A stretch of 64,000 nt of DNA from Cichorium intybus (GCA_023525715.1 CM042012.1:57408705-57472704); one strand, 5' to 3'. Shown: positions 1 to 10,877, counted from the stretch's first letter. Numbers and translations: made by a program. The notes: a model not told the origin generated them from the letters alone.

Positions 1-138
1 TTTGATTATTTTTCTAATGTATCTATAATATATAAAGTTTTGGTGAATATTCATATAATTGTTGCATCTAATAAAAATGATTTTTTTTTTCTAAATTGAA
101 GTTAAAGTATTAATTATGCTATATAGTGACACAATATT

Positions 139-858
139 TTTTTTAGAACAGCAGCGAATAAATAAAAACTCAAAAAACAGAGCTAGCAAGAAGCTAGACA
201 AAAGTACAATGAAACAATTACATAATAGAAATTGCTAAATTGGGATCTAAAAGCCAAGCATCTCATCTAAGACACAACTTTTTGCAACGACTCCTAATCC
301 ACAAGAACGAGTAATAAACAACATTATCCCAGCACATGCACTTCTTAGGCTTTTCAGAAGAGAAAATAGAAGCATTCCTGAAGTTCCACACACACCACCA
401 AACTGTCATAAAAACTACTTGAAGACAAATTTTCCTATGTTTCAGCATGCAAAGATTGTCAAACCAAAAGGACCAATCTGCATGATTCGCAACCAAAGGA
501 ATATTTATCCCCCACCACTTAGCAACACCCGTAACAAGATCTGTCACAAAAGAGCATCCAAAGAAGAGATGGTCAATCGATTCACCACCTTTCTCACACA
601 CAACACAAGCAATGGACTAGATATCAAACCCTCTTCTCGCCAAATTCCATCTAATAGGAAGCCCATTAACCGCTATCTTCCATGCTAGCACATTCAGTTT
701 AATCGGAGCAAGTGAACACCATTTAACCACCGAAACCCCACTCGGAAGACATACCTCATCAATAGCTTCCCTAGCCGACGCCACCGAAAAACATCCCAAT
801 CCATCCTTCGTCCACCTCCATCTATCTTGCGAATTACTAAGCACCACTTGGTTTACAA
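139..858 (-). mobile_element. 5'-truncated LINE (non-LTR retrotransposon) insertion
   Basis: The insertion is bounded by a perfect 19-bp direct repeat, tatatagtgacacaatatt, at 120-138 and 859-877. A T-run directly after the left copy is the 3' poly(A) tail of a minus-strand element. About 720 bp survive, covering only the C-terminal end of LINE ORF2 and a short 3' UTR. Truncation at the 5' end with a variable-length target duplication is typical of target-primed reverse transcription. Confidence 0.88.
263..857 (-). pseudogene. LINE ORF2 C-terminal zinc-binding (zf-RVT) region, with a stop
   Basis: The minus strand reads as one frame from about 857 down to the stop at 263. It has the usual end of plant LINE ORF2: an RWRWTKDGLGCFSVASA-like segment, a KLNVLAWKI...LPIRWNLARRG stretch, then the zinc-binding CEKGGESIDHLFFGCSF motif. 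An in-frame TAG lies near 613, directly after RRGFDI, so the piece cannot be translated whole. The N-terminal endonuclease and the RT core are absent because of 5' truncation. The methionine at 871 belongs to the flanking target duplication and is not a real start. Confidence 0.85.
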
Positions 859-1074
859 TATATAGTGACACAATATTGATCTAATCACTTAACTTTGATG
901 GCAATTAAAGAGACATTTTTGCATGAAATTCCTTTTCAAGACGTACTTACCGAATGCCTTAAACATGACAATTTCCAAGTAGAATTAAGGCTTTTTTATT
1001 TTATTTTAGTTTAAAACATTAATCGTTGCCATACAATAAAAATTAGATATAAAATGGCATATATTACTAATTTA

Positions 1075-1130
1075 GGGCCCAAAATTTAATAACTTGTACA
1101 GGGCCTCCAAAATGTGAGGGCCGGCCCTGC
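1075..1130. mobile_element. Possible hAT-like transposon terminus (remnant)
   Basis: The segment GGGCCCAAAATTTAATAAC, then GGGCCTCCAAAATGTGAG, ends in AGGGCCGGCCCTG. It resembles the end of plant hAT-type elements with CAGGGCCGGCCC inverted termini. No opposite terminus or 8-bp duplication was found, so this is at most an orphan end. Confidence 0.3.
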
Positions 1131-2248
1131 CATTTAGATGCACTTTCAAAATGTTGTAGGGTTACTGTAGCAAATACTTTTACTAATTCGGCTTCAATTT
1201 TATTCCCGGATGACCAAATCAACTTTAATTTCGTAACCTTAAGCTCCTAAGAAACAATGAAAAAACTTAATAGACCAAATAGATACAAAATCAAAACGTG
1301 GATGAGTTAGTGTAACATTTTCCCAATGAGAAAAGTTAAAATGTCTATATTTGCTCTTCGCATTTCTTTTGTGCTCCACCTGAAAATGATATCCAAAAGT
1401 AGTGTGTTGTTAGCTCATGTAAAATGCGGAAATACAACAATGACATGACGAAGTGGTTTCTTATATTATTATTTGCCTATTTGGTGTTGAAAGGCAGCTG
1501 GATTAAGCGTATGGCACTTTAACGCCGAATTTTAATGAAAATTTGGAGTTTGAGTTTCTGAAAAACTTAGTGAACATATCATCTCGTACACTTTCTGAAA
1601 TTGAAATTTAATTTCGAATATATCATCTCAACTCTTAATGTTTCACATATGAAAATCAGTCCAAATAGTGTTTGCGACTGATTTCATCGGTCTTTGATGT
1701 ATGTTTCTCATAATTAATTAATCTGTCTCAAATGTTGAAATCTATTCACTGACAAGTGTCCCTCCAAATCCAAAGTTATACATGCTTATCCAATACTGAA
1801 TTCAAGTGTCTTTCCCTCTGATATTAATTAAAACCGATGCAAGTCTACCAAAATACTAAAATTCAAACCGATTACATTAGTCTCTCATATATGATATTCA
1901 TGATTAAATAATCAATTTTGAATACTAAAATACAGTCATAGATAAGAAGAGTCCCTCCAAATCTCAAGTTATAGATGCCTACCAGATTATCGTATTACAG
2001 TTTCTACTAAGTTTCCCTCCAAGATTAAGACGAATGCAAGTCTATCAAAGACTAAAATTAAGTCATTAATATGTTTACCTTCAAATCTAAACTAGTGCCA
2101 ACAATTCATGTCGGTTGCCAATGCGTCAAACATGAAAATCAATTGCAAATAGCATCTACGAGTGTGACCAATTCATCATTCTTTGATGTATGATATTATG
2201 TGGATAGGAACTATATAGGACCACATGGCATTGGTGCAATTACGCAAT

Positions 2249-2430
2249 TTGGTTATAGGTTTTCTATAACTAGCTATAAAATTGAATGCATAAATTTTAT
2301 TTATAGTTTTCCTTTTTTGATTTTTTAACCTGATATTGTTTTTCATTTTCATAGACAATGTCAATTATATATGGAAACATCTTCTTTATTGAGAAATATT
2401 ATATTGTTAGGAAAAAACGTTATGTATGAA
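2249..2430 (+). repeat. Diverged copy of the sequence at about 33030-33215
   Basis: This stretch aligns by eye, in the same orientation, with about 33030-33215. Shared landmarks in order are CAA(T/C)TTGGTT, TTTTCTATAA(C/T)TAGCTATA, TATTTTCATAG-like and ACATATGGAAA-like blocks, and GATGTATGAAC-like ends. The second copy lies just outside the right end of copia B. The pair marks an old duplication of non-coding sequence on both sides of the TNL relic. Confidence 0.6.
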
Positions 2431-2719
2431 CTATAAAATTCACATCATATGTCGAGTACCAATTAACAACATGAATTACAAATACAAGGCTTGTAAAAAC
2501 AATCCACATTATGTAAGGTAGAAATCTCCATGTCCAAGTGAGATATGTTTATAATTTAGGAAAACCAAGTAAGCCACTAAATACTTTTTTATTCATGTCA
2601 TTCATATTTGGTTTAATTTTAGGGTCGAAACCAAATAAAGAACATGTTTAGTGGTTATGTTTCAATTTTATGTATTATGAATCATCCCCACCCAAAATGA
2701 GAAGAGAATATTATAAAGG

Positions 2720-3093
2720 GATTTATTCAAGAAAGCCCATATATTTTGATCCTATATTTGATTAAGTCTTAATTGTTTTTTATATTCAATTAAACCCAAC
2801 ATTTAGTTAAATGTTTACAATTTTAGTTATATATAGAAATGAAATATTCATTAAAGTCCTTACATTTTGACCCTTTTAACAATTTAGAATTGAATTTTCA
2901 GTTTTTATTAAATTAATTCCTTACATTTTGACCCTATCCATAATCAGTTGTAAAATTATAAAAGCGACGTAACCGGCTACTATCCAAAATTGTAAGCATT
3001 TAACAAAATGTTGTGCTTAATTCAATATAAAAAAACAATTAGGGCTTAATCGAATATAATATCGAAATATAAAGACTTTTCTAAATATATCCC
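2720..3093. mobile_element. Mutator-like MITE with long inverted repeats
   Basis: A 374-bp element starts GGGATTTATTCAAG and ends CTAAATATATCCC. Roughly the first and last 110 bp are imperfect inverted repeats of each other; for example, TTAATTGTTTTTTATATT on the left faces its complement near 3020-3040. It is flanked by a perfect 10-bp direct duplication, atattataaa, at 2710-2719 and 3094-3103. Long terminal repeats with a 9-11-bp duplication fit a non-autonomous MULE. There is no coding capacity. Confidence 0.82.
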
Positions 3094-4039
3094 ATATTAT
3101 AAAAATACGATATACGAGTTATACTATTGTTGGTCCAAATCCAAAACTTATTATCTTTTTTTCCAAAGAAAAATCAAAGTATCATCATCAACATAACCGA
3201 AATCCCAATTCAAAGTCTAATTGGTTGTCTGAAAAACCGTCTAATTAACTCGGATTGAAGTTAGGTTAATCTAAATTGAATGGTCCTAAATCTAGTTTGT
3301 GTTGTAGATAGATTAGTGAATTGTCAAAACCTAGATAAGTATGGTGGTTGAAGTTGTAATTTTTGTCTCATGACATAAATGGTTGAACTTAGAAATTAAA
3401 TTATCATGAAGCACATATATTATGCAAAGAAGAAATGCCCTAATTGACTAGATTTTACTGTATTTTAATAAATATAAATGACAAGTTTTTATCATTACGA
3501 ATGTATTATTTCCTAGATGTTTGTCGATTTCATTGATATTTCTCATTTGAGTCGTACATCTAATTCTTTTTTATTAAACTTTTTTAATCATGATACATTT
3601 TGACTTGTTTTCCTGTGCGCTAATAGTATGCGTTAATGGTATCTTGACCCAAATTTGAAAATCACGAGACTTTATGATTTGTGTAGCCTAATCGTGACAC
3701 CAGATTTTGAAGGGCTTATAAATCATGAATGGTTGAAGCTTCTTTATCTTGGTATTTAAAATAGATTCATACATCGATGGGACGTTGGAAGGGACTAGTT
3801 TCCTGATGTTTCAATCTTAACACGTCTCTATACATTACCCAGTTAAAGAAAGTTAAAGAAATTCGTGACCCTATCATCATCAAGGTTCCTTAAACTTGTA
3901 AGTTCTCAAATAACCATATAAGGTTTAGACAGTTCACCACATCTTCATTTGAATCATCGTCAAGGTACCACCAACTTTTTGATGCCGAGTCAGAAAGGTC
4001 CCAAAATTAATAACACTATATAATAAGGATGGAAACTAA

Positions 4040-4250
4040 ATCTCTGTTTGACGCGCTAGCTGAAAAACTAGCTTTTAGCTTACAAACTAGTTTTTCAGTA
4101 ACCTACTTGAAAGTAACTTATTGTAAAGCTAGCTTATAAGCTACTTTTTAAGCTATGATAAGTTACTTTGATGGTTTCATCAGACGCCAAATTACAATAA
4201 GCTCAAAAAGCAAGCTTGCTTATGCGTATCCAACATAACCTAAATATTAG
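4040..4250. mobile_element. Possible hAT-like MITE remnant rich in AGCTAGCT-type motifs
   Basis: The left end TGTTTGACGCGCTAGC and the complement of the right end, TGTTGGATACGCATAAGC, are imperfect inverted repeats. The interior is dense in AAGCTAGCTTATAAGC and AAAAACTAGCTTTTAGC variants, as in several plant MITE families. No clear target duplication was found, so the family assignment is tentative. Confidence 0.4.
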
Positions 4251-5166
4251 TTCCGAAAGTTGCTGTAAAATTAAAAACTTAATGGTCATTATCATCTTTG
4301 GTTGCCGGGTATAATCCATTTTTCAAATTTGTCAAAAATAATTATATTCCAAGACTCAAAATGCAAAAATAGCTATATTTAATCACCAAAAATTATCAAT
4401 TTTACTTGAAACATGGAACAACCACAATAGTCTCAAATAGTAACTAAAATTGTAAGAACAAACATTTTGTACTAAAACTACAAAAAATCAGCTATATGTA
4501 GTAACAAAAATATAACTTACTCTTCAATAAATTGACCCATAAAGGTCATAAGACCATAAGACTATCCCCATTCATAACCTAACCCAATCCAACTTTTTAT
4601 TTAAAAATTAACATCTCTCTCTTCCACATACACAACCCATTTAAACCCAATCTTTTATACACGTTAGCAACCCAACCCAATCCTATATTTTAACTAAAAA
4701 AAACTCACAAAAATGTTGTTGATAGAGGTCTTATTTTGTAGAGGAAAAAAATTAGGAATTATGATATCTTTTATTTTTTTTAACAAATAATATATTTAGT
4801 TTTTAATAGAATAAATTTTAAAGAGAAGAAAAAAGAAAAGAAAAACTAAAAAAGAAAAGGAGAGAGAGGGCATGATCCAGATCGTGGGGTGGCCTAGGTC
4901 ACCAAAAGACTTTGATTTTTTATTTTCTTTTAAATCCAAATAGTGTGATCTGGGTTGGAGGGATCACCAATGGAGATGGTCTAACCTACCCTTTGTCTCC
5001 CCTTCTTTCCTTCTTAAAACCACATGGTCGGCATCTGGAAATTCCCATCATTCGTTTTCCCATATCTTACCCCGGCGATCTTCCCAACTCCCCCTCCGGC
5101 TACTTGTGGAAACTGAAATATCAACTCTCCTACTCGTCTTCACGGCTCCTTCTAACGCTACCGCCA

Positions 5167-5167
5167 C

Positions 5168-5199
<32 letters not shown>

Positions 5200-5214
5200 C
5201 TCTCTCTCTCTCTC
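5167..5214. repeat. Compound (CA)n(CT)n microsatellite
   Basis: An uninterrupted CA run to about 5196 is followed directly by a CT run to about 5214. Both strands stay open in some frames only because of the dinucleotide repeat. Confidence 0.95.
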
Positions 5215-5951
5215 CTAATCTCAGCAACCCCACCTCCTCCGCCTCTTGAAATTGGATCTGACTTGTTCAGTTGTGGTTAAATGACCAATTTAAGGTTTGT
5301 TATCTTATTTTTGGCTTCGAATATGTGGTTCCGAGTTATTAAGGATATGATTTCAACTAGTTTGTACATCTCTATCTTTTAAATTTAGTGAAAAAACTTT
5401 GGCCCGTGTTTATAAAAAAAATTTATTGCTGGAATGGATGCTTTCCTAATTTGGATGCTTGTAGATCTGTTTTGAGTGAAAAACTGAAACGTCACCCATT
5501 ATTTGATGACGTTATACTTTCCTAATTTGGGTGCTTACAGATCTGTTGTTTAACTTTATTGGATTCAGTTCCCAAATTGTTTTGAATTGAATATACCAAC
5601 AATATCATTTTTTAGGTCGTATCTAACATCAGTATTTGTGGGTTCTTTTTCGTTGCCCTTTCAAAAAACAAAAGTATGTCCCAAACTAGTGTTTAATGCG
5701 ATTTCAATGTAATTCATGTGAGTTACATGCTGCATCCTTCTTGTTTTCTTGCTTCTCATACATGTTATGCTAATTCTAAATATGCTTCTTCAAGCAACTC
5801 TGGTAGCTTTATTGAGCGTTAAATATTTTTTTGAGCTTTGTATGAATAACAAATTTCTTCAGAAGCCGAAGCTCACACCTCTTGATATTTACTTAATTTC
5901 ATTTCTTACAGGTGCTCAACATAGGTTCTATCTAAACTAATACACACATCA

Positions 5952-8034
5952 ATGGCATGTTCATCATCATCATTTTCGTTAGCTCTGACTTTTTCTTGCG
6001 AATCATGGAAACGTGATGTTTTTCTCAGTTTTAGAGGAGATGATACTCAACAAGACTTTTCTGGATCATCTCTACTTAGCTCTTATGGAACAAGGAATCC
6101 ACACTTACGAGGATGGCAATACACTTCCTTGGAGCGGATTGATCGGTCCATCCCTTATGAAGGCCATTGAAGAATCACAAATTGCTGTTATCGTAATCTA
6201 TAGAAAGTACGTATAGTGGTCGTGGTGTTTGGATGAACTGGCACATATCATGAAATGCAAGTCTACAATAGGGGAAATTGTTATCCCCATCTTTTATGAC
6301 GTCGATCTCTCTGCACCTCGAAAACAAAAAGCGATTATAGAGAAGCATTTGCCAAACATGAGTTAGAGAACAAGAACACAGTCGAATCTTGGAGAAAAAC
6401 ACACTGTGGATGAAAATAATATTTTTGGATGGGAAGCAAAGCACTATGCCAATGGGTAATTCTCTTCTTTGTTTTTGCAATTATTATGCAGTGCTTAAGA
6501 TTGCGTGCTTTACAAGACATATATACAGGTTTACAACTTCTATTGAATGTGAAATATAAAGCGAATTAGGTTTACTTTTTTATGGAACATGCAACAAATT
6601 ACCTGTTTTTGTTAACATGAGCATATGTTAATTATCGTTATGTATCCAATATGAAGGCATGGATCAAAGTGAATGGAAGAAGTTGCTGATATAATTTCAC
6701 ATAGGTTGCGTCTAGTATCTTCAAATGCAAATGAAAACACTTGAGTGGTGTAGAAGCTCGCGTGCAAGATTTGAAATCAAAGTTACTAAGCGGTTCAGGC
6801 GGTGTGCAATCTCCCGCGAGTTTGATGGTTGTTGCTTTCTTGAAGGTATCCGAAAGGAATCAAACATGTTTTGGAAAAATTGCAAGAACATAATCTTCCA
6901 AACGTTTTAAAATGAAAGAAATGGAAGTAAGCATAGTTGTAGAAGGACAGATGCTTGGTAATTAATAGGTCTTACAACAAAAATGTGTTGCTTATTCTTG
7001 ATGATGTTTATCATGTTTAACAATCACTTAACTTAACTGGTATTGGTATTGTGAAAGGAAGCCTAATAATAATCACAAATAGAGTATCATATATTAAAGG
7101 GATAATGACTCATTAGGATAACTATCTTATGCGTTTGTTCGCATTTGGATAACTTTTTTTGTACATATAAGACCAATGAACTTGTATAAAGTGTTCACGT
7201 ACTACTATTATTACTGGTTGGTATAGGTTACGGCTGACGTGGCGTACACGTAACATTATGTAATGACACAGAAATGTAATGAATTATTGATTTTGTTACC
7301 ATTATTATATACTTTTAAAAAATACATATATACTTCTAAAAGCATATAAATACGCATATATACTTCTGAAAACGTATTTCATAATTCTAAAAACATAAAA
7401 CTATGTATTATACATCTAAAAATGTATTTATACTTCTAAAATATATATTTATATTTCTAAAAACGTATTTTGGTTCTATTTTTTCACCTCTAGTACTTAT
7501 ACTTCTAAAACATATTTTTTAGAAGTATAAATATATCTTTTTCAAAGTATAAATATATTTTTAGAAGTATAAATACATAATTTTATGTTTTTAGAAGTAT
7601 AAATACGTTTTCAGAAGTATATATGTGTATTTATATGTTTTTAGAAGTATATATACGTTTTTTAAATTATAATAATGGTAACATTTGAACAAGTTTGTTG
7701 GTCATCTATGTACAAAAAAAAATTACTCAAACATGAACAAAACCAATAGTTCATTACCCTTTTGTGTTATTACATAATCTTACGTGTACACCACGTCAAC
7801 CGTAACTTACACCAACCGGTAATAAGGGTCATATGTGAACACTTCAAAAAAGTTCGTTGGTCATATCGATACCAAAAAAAGTTACCCAAATACGAACAAA
7901 CACAAAAGATGGTTATCCTAACGATTCATTATCCCGCTTACAAAGTAGATGCCATACACAATATTAACTTACTAGGTGATGATGAGGATATTAAGCTCTT
8001 TTGTGAGCATGCACCTGAATATACAAAGCTATAA
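5952..8034 (+). pseudogene. TIR-NBS-LRR (TNL) disease-resistance gene relic
   Basis: The start encodes a TIR domain: WKRDVFLSFRGDDT, then after a one-base frameshift near 6051 KTFLDHLYLALMEQGIHTYED, IGPSLMKAIEESQIAV, a TAG at 6214, then WCLDELAHIMKCK and IVIPIFYDVD, then a second frameshift near 6330 into REAFAKHELENKN and VESWRK. NB-ARC remains follow from about 6655: EVADIISHRLRLVSS, FDGCCFLEGIRKES, the kinase-2 LLILDDVYH near 6990, and GSLIIITNRV (RNBS-B) near 7060. After a fold-back transposon, INLLGDDEDIKLFCEHA follows at 7959-8010. The P-loop and the leucine-rich repeats are not recognisable. Intact TNLs are intracellular immune receptors; this copy has several independent lesions and cannot make one. 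Confidence 0.88.
7099..7935. mobile_element. Fold-back (MULE-type) element, nearly a complete palindrome
   Basis: The ends are GGGATAATGACTCATTAGG and its near complement CCTAACGATTCATTATCCC. Homology between the arms runs inward for about 400 bp each, leaving only a short centre near 7470-7500. Outer arms contain GGTTACGGCTGACGTGG facing CCACGTCAACCGTAAC. Inner arms are built from repeats of a roughly 20-bp unit containing ACTTCTAAAAACGTAT, facing ATACGTTTTTAGAAGT-type repeats. No convincing 9-bp target duplication remains (tatattaaa against gcttacaaa). It sits inside the NB-ARC part of the TNL relic between RNBS-B and the downstream segment. No transposase is encoded. Confidence 0.85.
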
Positions 8035-8430
8035 AAAAGCATTAGTTGCTTTCAAAAATACGTTGTTGTTCCTTATTTTATTACGTTGGTGTACTCTGCA
8101 TAGTACTCACATATATATGCTATGATGCGACAAAGGTAATGGTTGAGCTAGCTTGGCATGATATGTTTATAAATAAATAGGAAACCTTTTAACTCAACCA
8201 TGACACCAATTTTGATATAATTGAAGCAATACTAGTTTATTGCAATAGGACATCATCTACATTGTTGCAAACATGAAGAACCTTTGGTGGATTAACAGCG
8301 GAGGTGATCTTGCAAGTCATTGCTTACTAACTTTCCATCCAAAAATCATTGCTGTCTAATATTGTATTGCATAACTTTGGGTGGGTTATAAAGTAATTGT
8401 TATTGTAATCTACAAAGTGGACGATGAATT
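8035..8430. other. Decayed sequence between the TNL relic and copia B
   Basis: No recognisable domain. It may be decayed downstream TNL sequence. Its right end, acgatgaatt, carries the left copy of copia B's target duplication. Confidence 0.4.
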
Positions 8431-8704
8431 TGTTGGATTAGGTGTCAAAGCCATGACTTATAATTAGTATTTACCTAATTAATAGTAGCATAGTCCATTT
8501 GGGTTGCCCTCATAGTTGGAGGATTGGTAGAAAGTTCGGTAGAGAGAAAGATTGATTTATTATGTGATTAATAAATCAATAGAAATTAAATAAATGGTTT
8601 ATTAATATATTTAAGTGATAATATATTAGTTAGAAACTATAATAATTAATTAGGAATTTTTCTGGAATTAATTGGAATTAATTTGGCAGTTAAATTGATT
8701 AATT
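8431..8704 (+). repeat. Copia B left LTR, first part
   Basis: It aligns with the first 274 bp of the LTR at 32168. It is cut by copia A; its last five bases, taatt (8700-8704), are duplicated at 25371-25375. Confidence 0.95.
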
Positions 8705-9347
8705 TGTTGGTTATATGCCCATCGTTATAACAAGTTGGTAATATTATTATAAATAGTAGGGTCCTTTTGGGTTACACGCAAGAGACGATTTAGCTAAAAG
8801 ATATCGAAAATAAACTTGAGGGGTTAAGTTTATTAATATACCAAAGTAAAGGTATATTAATTAGAAACTTAATGGTTAAGTTTATTAATATACCAAAGTA
8901 AATGTATATTAATTAGAAACTTAATAAGGATAAAGGACTAAAGTGAAATATCCACAAGGGAGGGGATAAGGATGAGGAGCACTATAAATACAACCCTAGA
9001 TCTGAGTTGTAAGTGCTGCCAAAACCCTAATTTTCGTCACCCTCCTCCCACCCCTCGGTATACGGCCGATTTCTTTCAAAACCCTAGGTATTACGTGCTA
9101 AAACTTCAAGCAAAGGTATATACTACATCAACGGGTGCTGGATCGTTGTCTTGGGTGCGATTACATTAGAGGAGTTCTACTTTGGGCTCTCGTCATCCTA
9201 ACAAAATCAGATCTGAGATTTAAAAGGTATGTCTTGAACCCTCTTGATTTTACAGTTACAAAAGTGTGCATGATTCTGTGATTCTGGTTGAATGCGATTT
9301 AGATTTCTGTTTCCGCTGCGTTTGTTTTATGCTATCGTATTCTAACA
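8705..9347 (+). repeat. Copia A 5' LTR (643 bp)
   Basis: It has TG...CA termini. It contains a 52-bp tandem duplication (first copy from about 8822, second from about 8874); each unit holds a small hairpin with arms AATATACC and GGTATATT. A TATAAATA box lies at 8983-8990, about 360 bp before the LTR end. Confidence 0.96.
8983..8990 (+). promoter_or_regulatory. TATA box in copia A 5' LTR
   Basis: TATAAATA in GCACTATAAATACAACCC; the identical site in the 3' LTR is at 25006-25013. It is the likely core promoter for genomic RNA. Confidence 0.6.
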
Positions 9348-9348
9348 G

Positions 9349-9360
9349 TGGTATCAGAGC
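9349..9360 (+). promoter_or_regulatory. Copia A primer-binding site
   Basis: TGGTATCAGAGC one base after the LTR matches the 3' end of plant initiator-Met tRNA, the usual copia primer. Confidence 0.92.
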
Positions 9361-10718
9361 CACTTTATCATGATTTTGTACTGTTTTGATTCGATTAAAA
9401 TTGTTAAAAATCGTTTTTTTTCTTTGAATTATCGAATCTGTCGACGTCCGCGCCGCGGTCCTTGAATGGTCGCGTCGCGGTCTTCTTTAAAGTTACGATC
9501 ATTAGGGTTTTGCCGCGTCGCGTTTCCTAGTGTTCCGCGCCGCGTCGTTCTTGGCATGATCGGTTTCTTTTGATTACCGCGTCGCGTGTTCTCGTGTTTC
9601 GCGTCGCGGCGAGCGTGAAGTTTTTTTTCTGAAATCAGATTTCTTGTTATAAAATGGTGATTTTAATATTGTATGATTGTTTAGATTAATCATTGACATA
9701 GAATGCTTGCATGATCAATAGGATTAATAGCTAAACACAAAGTTTAAAATGCTTCAAAATTTAATGGATAATTGTTTAAATTAATTATTAACACTGCATC
9801 CTTGCGTGTTTAATAGAATTAATAGTTAAACATAATTTTCAAAGAATACTTAAATTTTAAATGGTATATATATTAGAATTGTATCTATATGTATAACTTA
9901 AAATAAAAACATTGGTCAGACCGTGACTAGGCTCACCTACTCTAAATGTGTAGAAGGTTGAAGGAGGTCTCTTTGATTCCTAATGAGGTCGGTTTTTAAA
10001 TAGCATTCATTGCTTACCACCCTCACCGCCTGTCACATTTTATCGAGTGGAGTTACCGAAAGGGTTTGATAGGACAGTGTTTCAAGATAAAAGTATTACT
10101 GAAAATACACAAGTAAGAAAAATTGTTAAAAGTTAATGGAATTTTTCCAAAAGTCAAATTGGCAATTTCAAACCGGTTTTAAAAGTTTAAATTGAACCTT
10201 ATGCCAATTAAAAGGTTAAAATGTTTTAACAAAAACGAAACAAAATCCCGTTTTATGAAAATGTAAATCTCATGCTACCCACAAAGAACCACACATTTAA
10301 CCGGGCCCTTCCGGCGTGGGAAGTGCTATAGCCAACGCGTCGGATTGGACTCGGCCAAAATGATGTGATACTCGCGATAACTCATGAATCATGGGCCGGG
10401 TGTCACGTGGGTTCTTCGTGGTCGATTTACCATCCAAACTCGTGATCCGCGGCATACCCGTCACGAGAGAGAGGATGAGCATGATGGGATTAAACATGCC
10501 ATTGATCAGATTCAATGAATCCCAAAAGATCTAGAAGCTTCATAGAGATTGAAGTTGGCAAAGAGTATTGCCTACCTAAATAACTTTTGGGGGTGACTAC
10601 GGCATACCTCTTCACCACCAGAAGTGAAATATGGATTCTAGCCTTAAGTAAAATTATTGTTTTGGGTAATTAATTTTTTAAGGATTAATCAAACTAATTA
10701 AATCTACTTTTCATATAG
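9361..10718 (+). promoter_or_regulatory. Copia A untranslated leader with CG-rich array and hairpins
   Basis: The leader is about 1.36 kb of non-coding sequence between PBS and gag. 9440-9620 carries six copies of a CGCG-(T/C)-CGCG motif in an otherwise AT-rich stretch. Near the gag start are two hairpins also present in the copia B and E leaders: stem CTCGTGA/TCACGAG at 10439-10467 and stem TGGGATT/AATCCCA at 10485-10524. The block TACGGCATACCTCTTC near 10600 is also shared as TACGGCATCCCTCTTC. A role in RNA packaging, dimerisation or translation is an inference. Confidence 0.7.
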
Positions 10719-10877
10719 ATGGCTCCAAACACAAATGGAAATTCGAATTCGGCTACAAATATCTCACTAATGCAACTCCTCTCTAAGGATAAGCTGACCG
10801 GATCAAACTACTTGGACTGGATGTGTTCCCTTCGGATCGCCCTCCGGTATGATAAGAAAGAATGGGTCCTGGACACA
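10719..10877 (+). pseudogene. Copia A gag, N-terminal piece (interrupted by gypsy C)
   Basis: ATG at 10719 opens a gag N-terminus with LSKDKLTGSNYLDWMCSLRI and ALRYDKKEWVLDT, typical of the copia gag N-terminal domain. The frame breaks at 10877, where gypsy C begins. Reading from 10877 directly into 19957 (one copy of acaca kept) restores the same frame as VLDT-ALPEAPADDATRAV, which proves that the two pieces were one gene. Gag forms the virus-like particle. Confidence 0.93.

Larger units (their letters stand above)
878..2719. other. Non-coding AT-rich stretch with diverged internal repeats
   Basis: No coding region is supported. Blocks recur in diverged form: a CCCTCCAAAT-starting segment at about 1759 and 1951, a GATGCAAGTCTA block at about 1833 and 2031, and a block ending TCTTTGATGTATG at about 1648-1705 and 2130-2190. 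These look like decayed duplications of one unit. 1075-1130 ends in AGGGCCGGCCCTG, which resembles a hAT-type transposon terminus without its partner. Confidence 0.45.
3104..5951. other. Non-coding region upstream of the TNL relic
   Basis: No gene is supported. It holds one MITE-like palindromic stretch (about 4040-4250) and a CA/CT microsatellite (5167-5214). Otherwise it is AT-rich intergenic DNA. An open frame across 4912-5280 is explained by the microsatellite and nearby pyrimidine-rich sequence and is not treated as a gene. Confidence 0.55.

Noticed and set aside
4912..5280. 122-codon open frame upstream of the TNL relic
   Set aside because: Low-complexity sequence with His-Thr and Ser-Leu runs from the CA/CT microsatellite; the opposite strand is open as well.
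7090..7944. 9-bp target duplication around the fold-back element
   Set aside because: The flanks tatattaaa and gcttacaaa agree at only four of nine positions.
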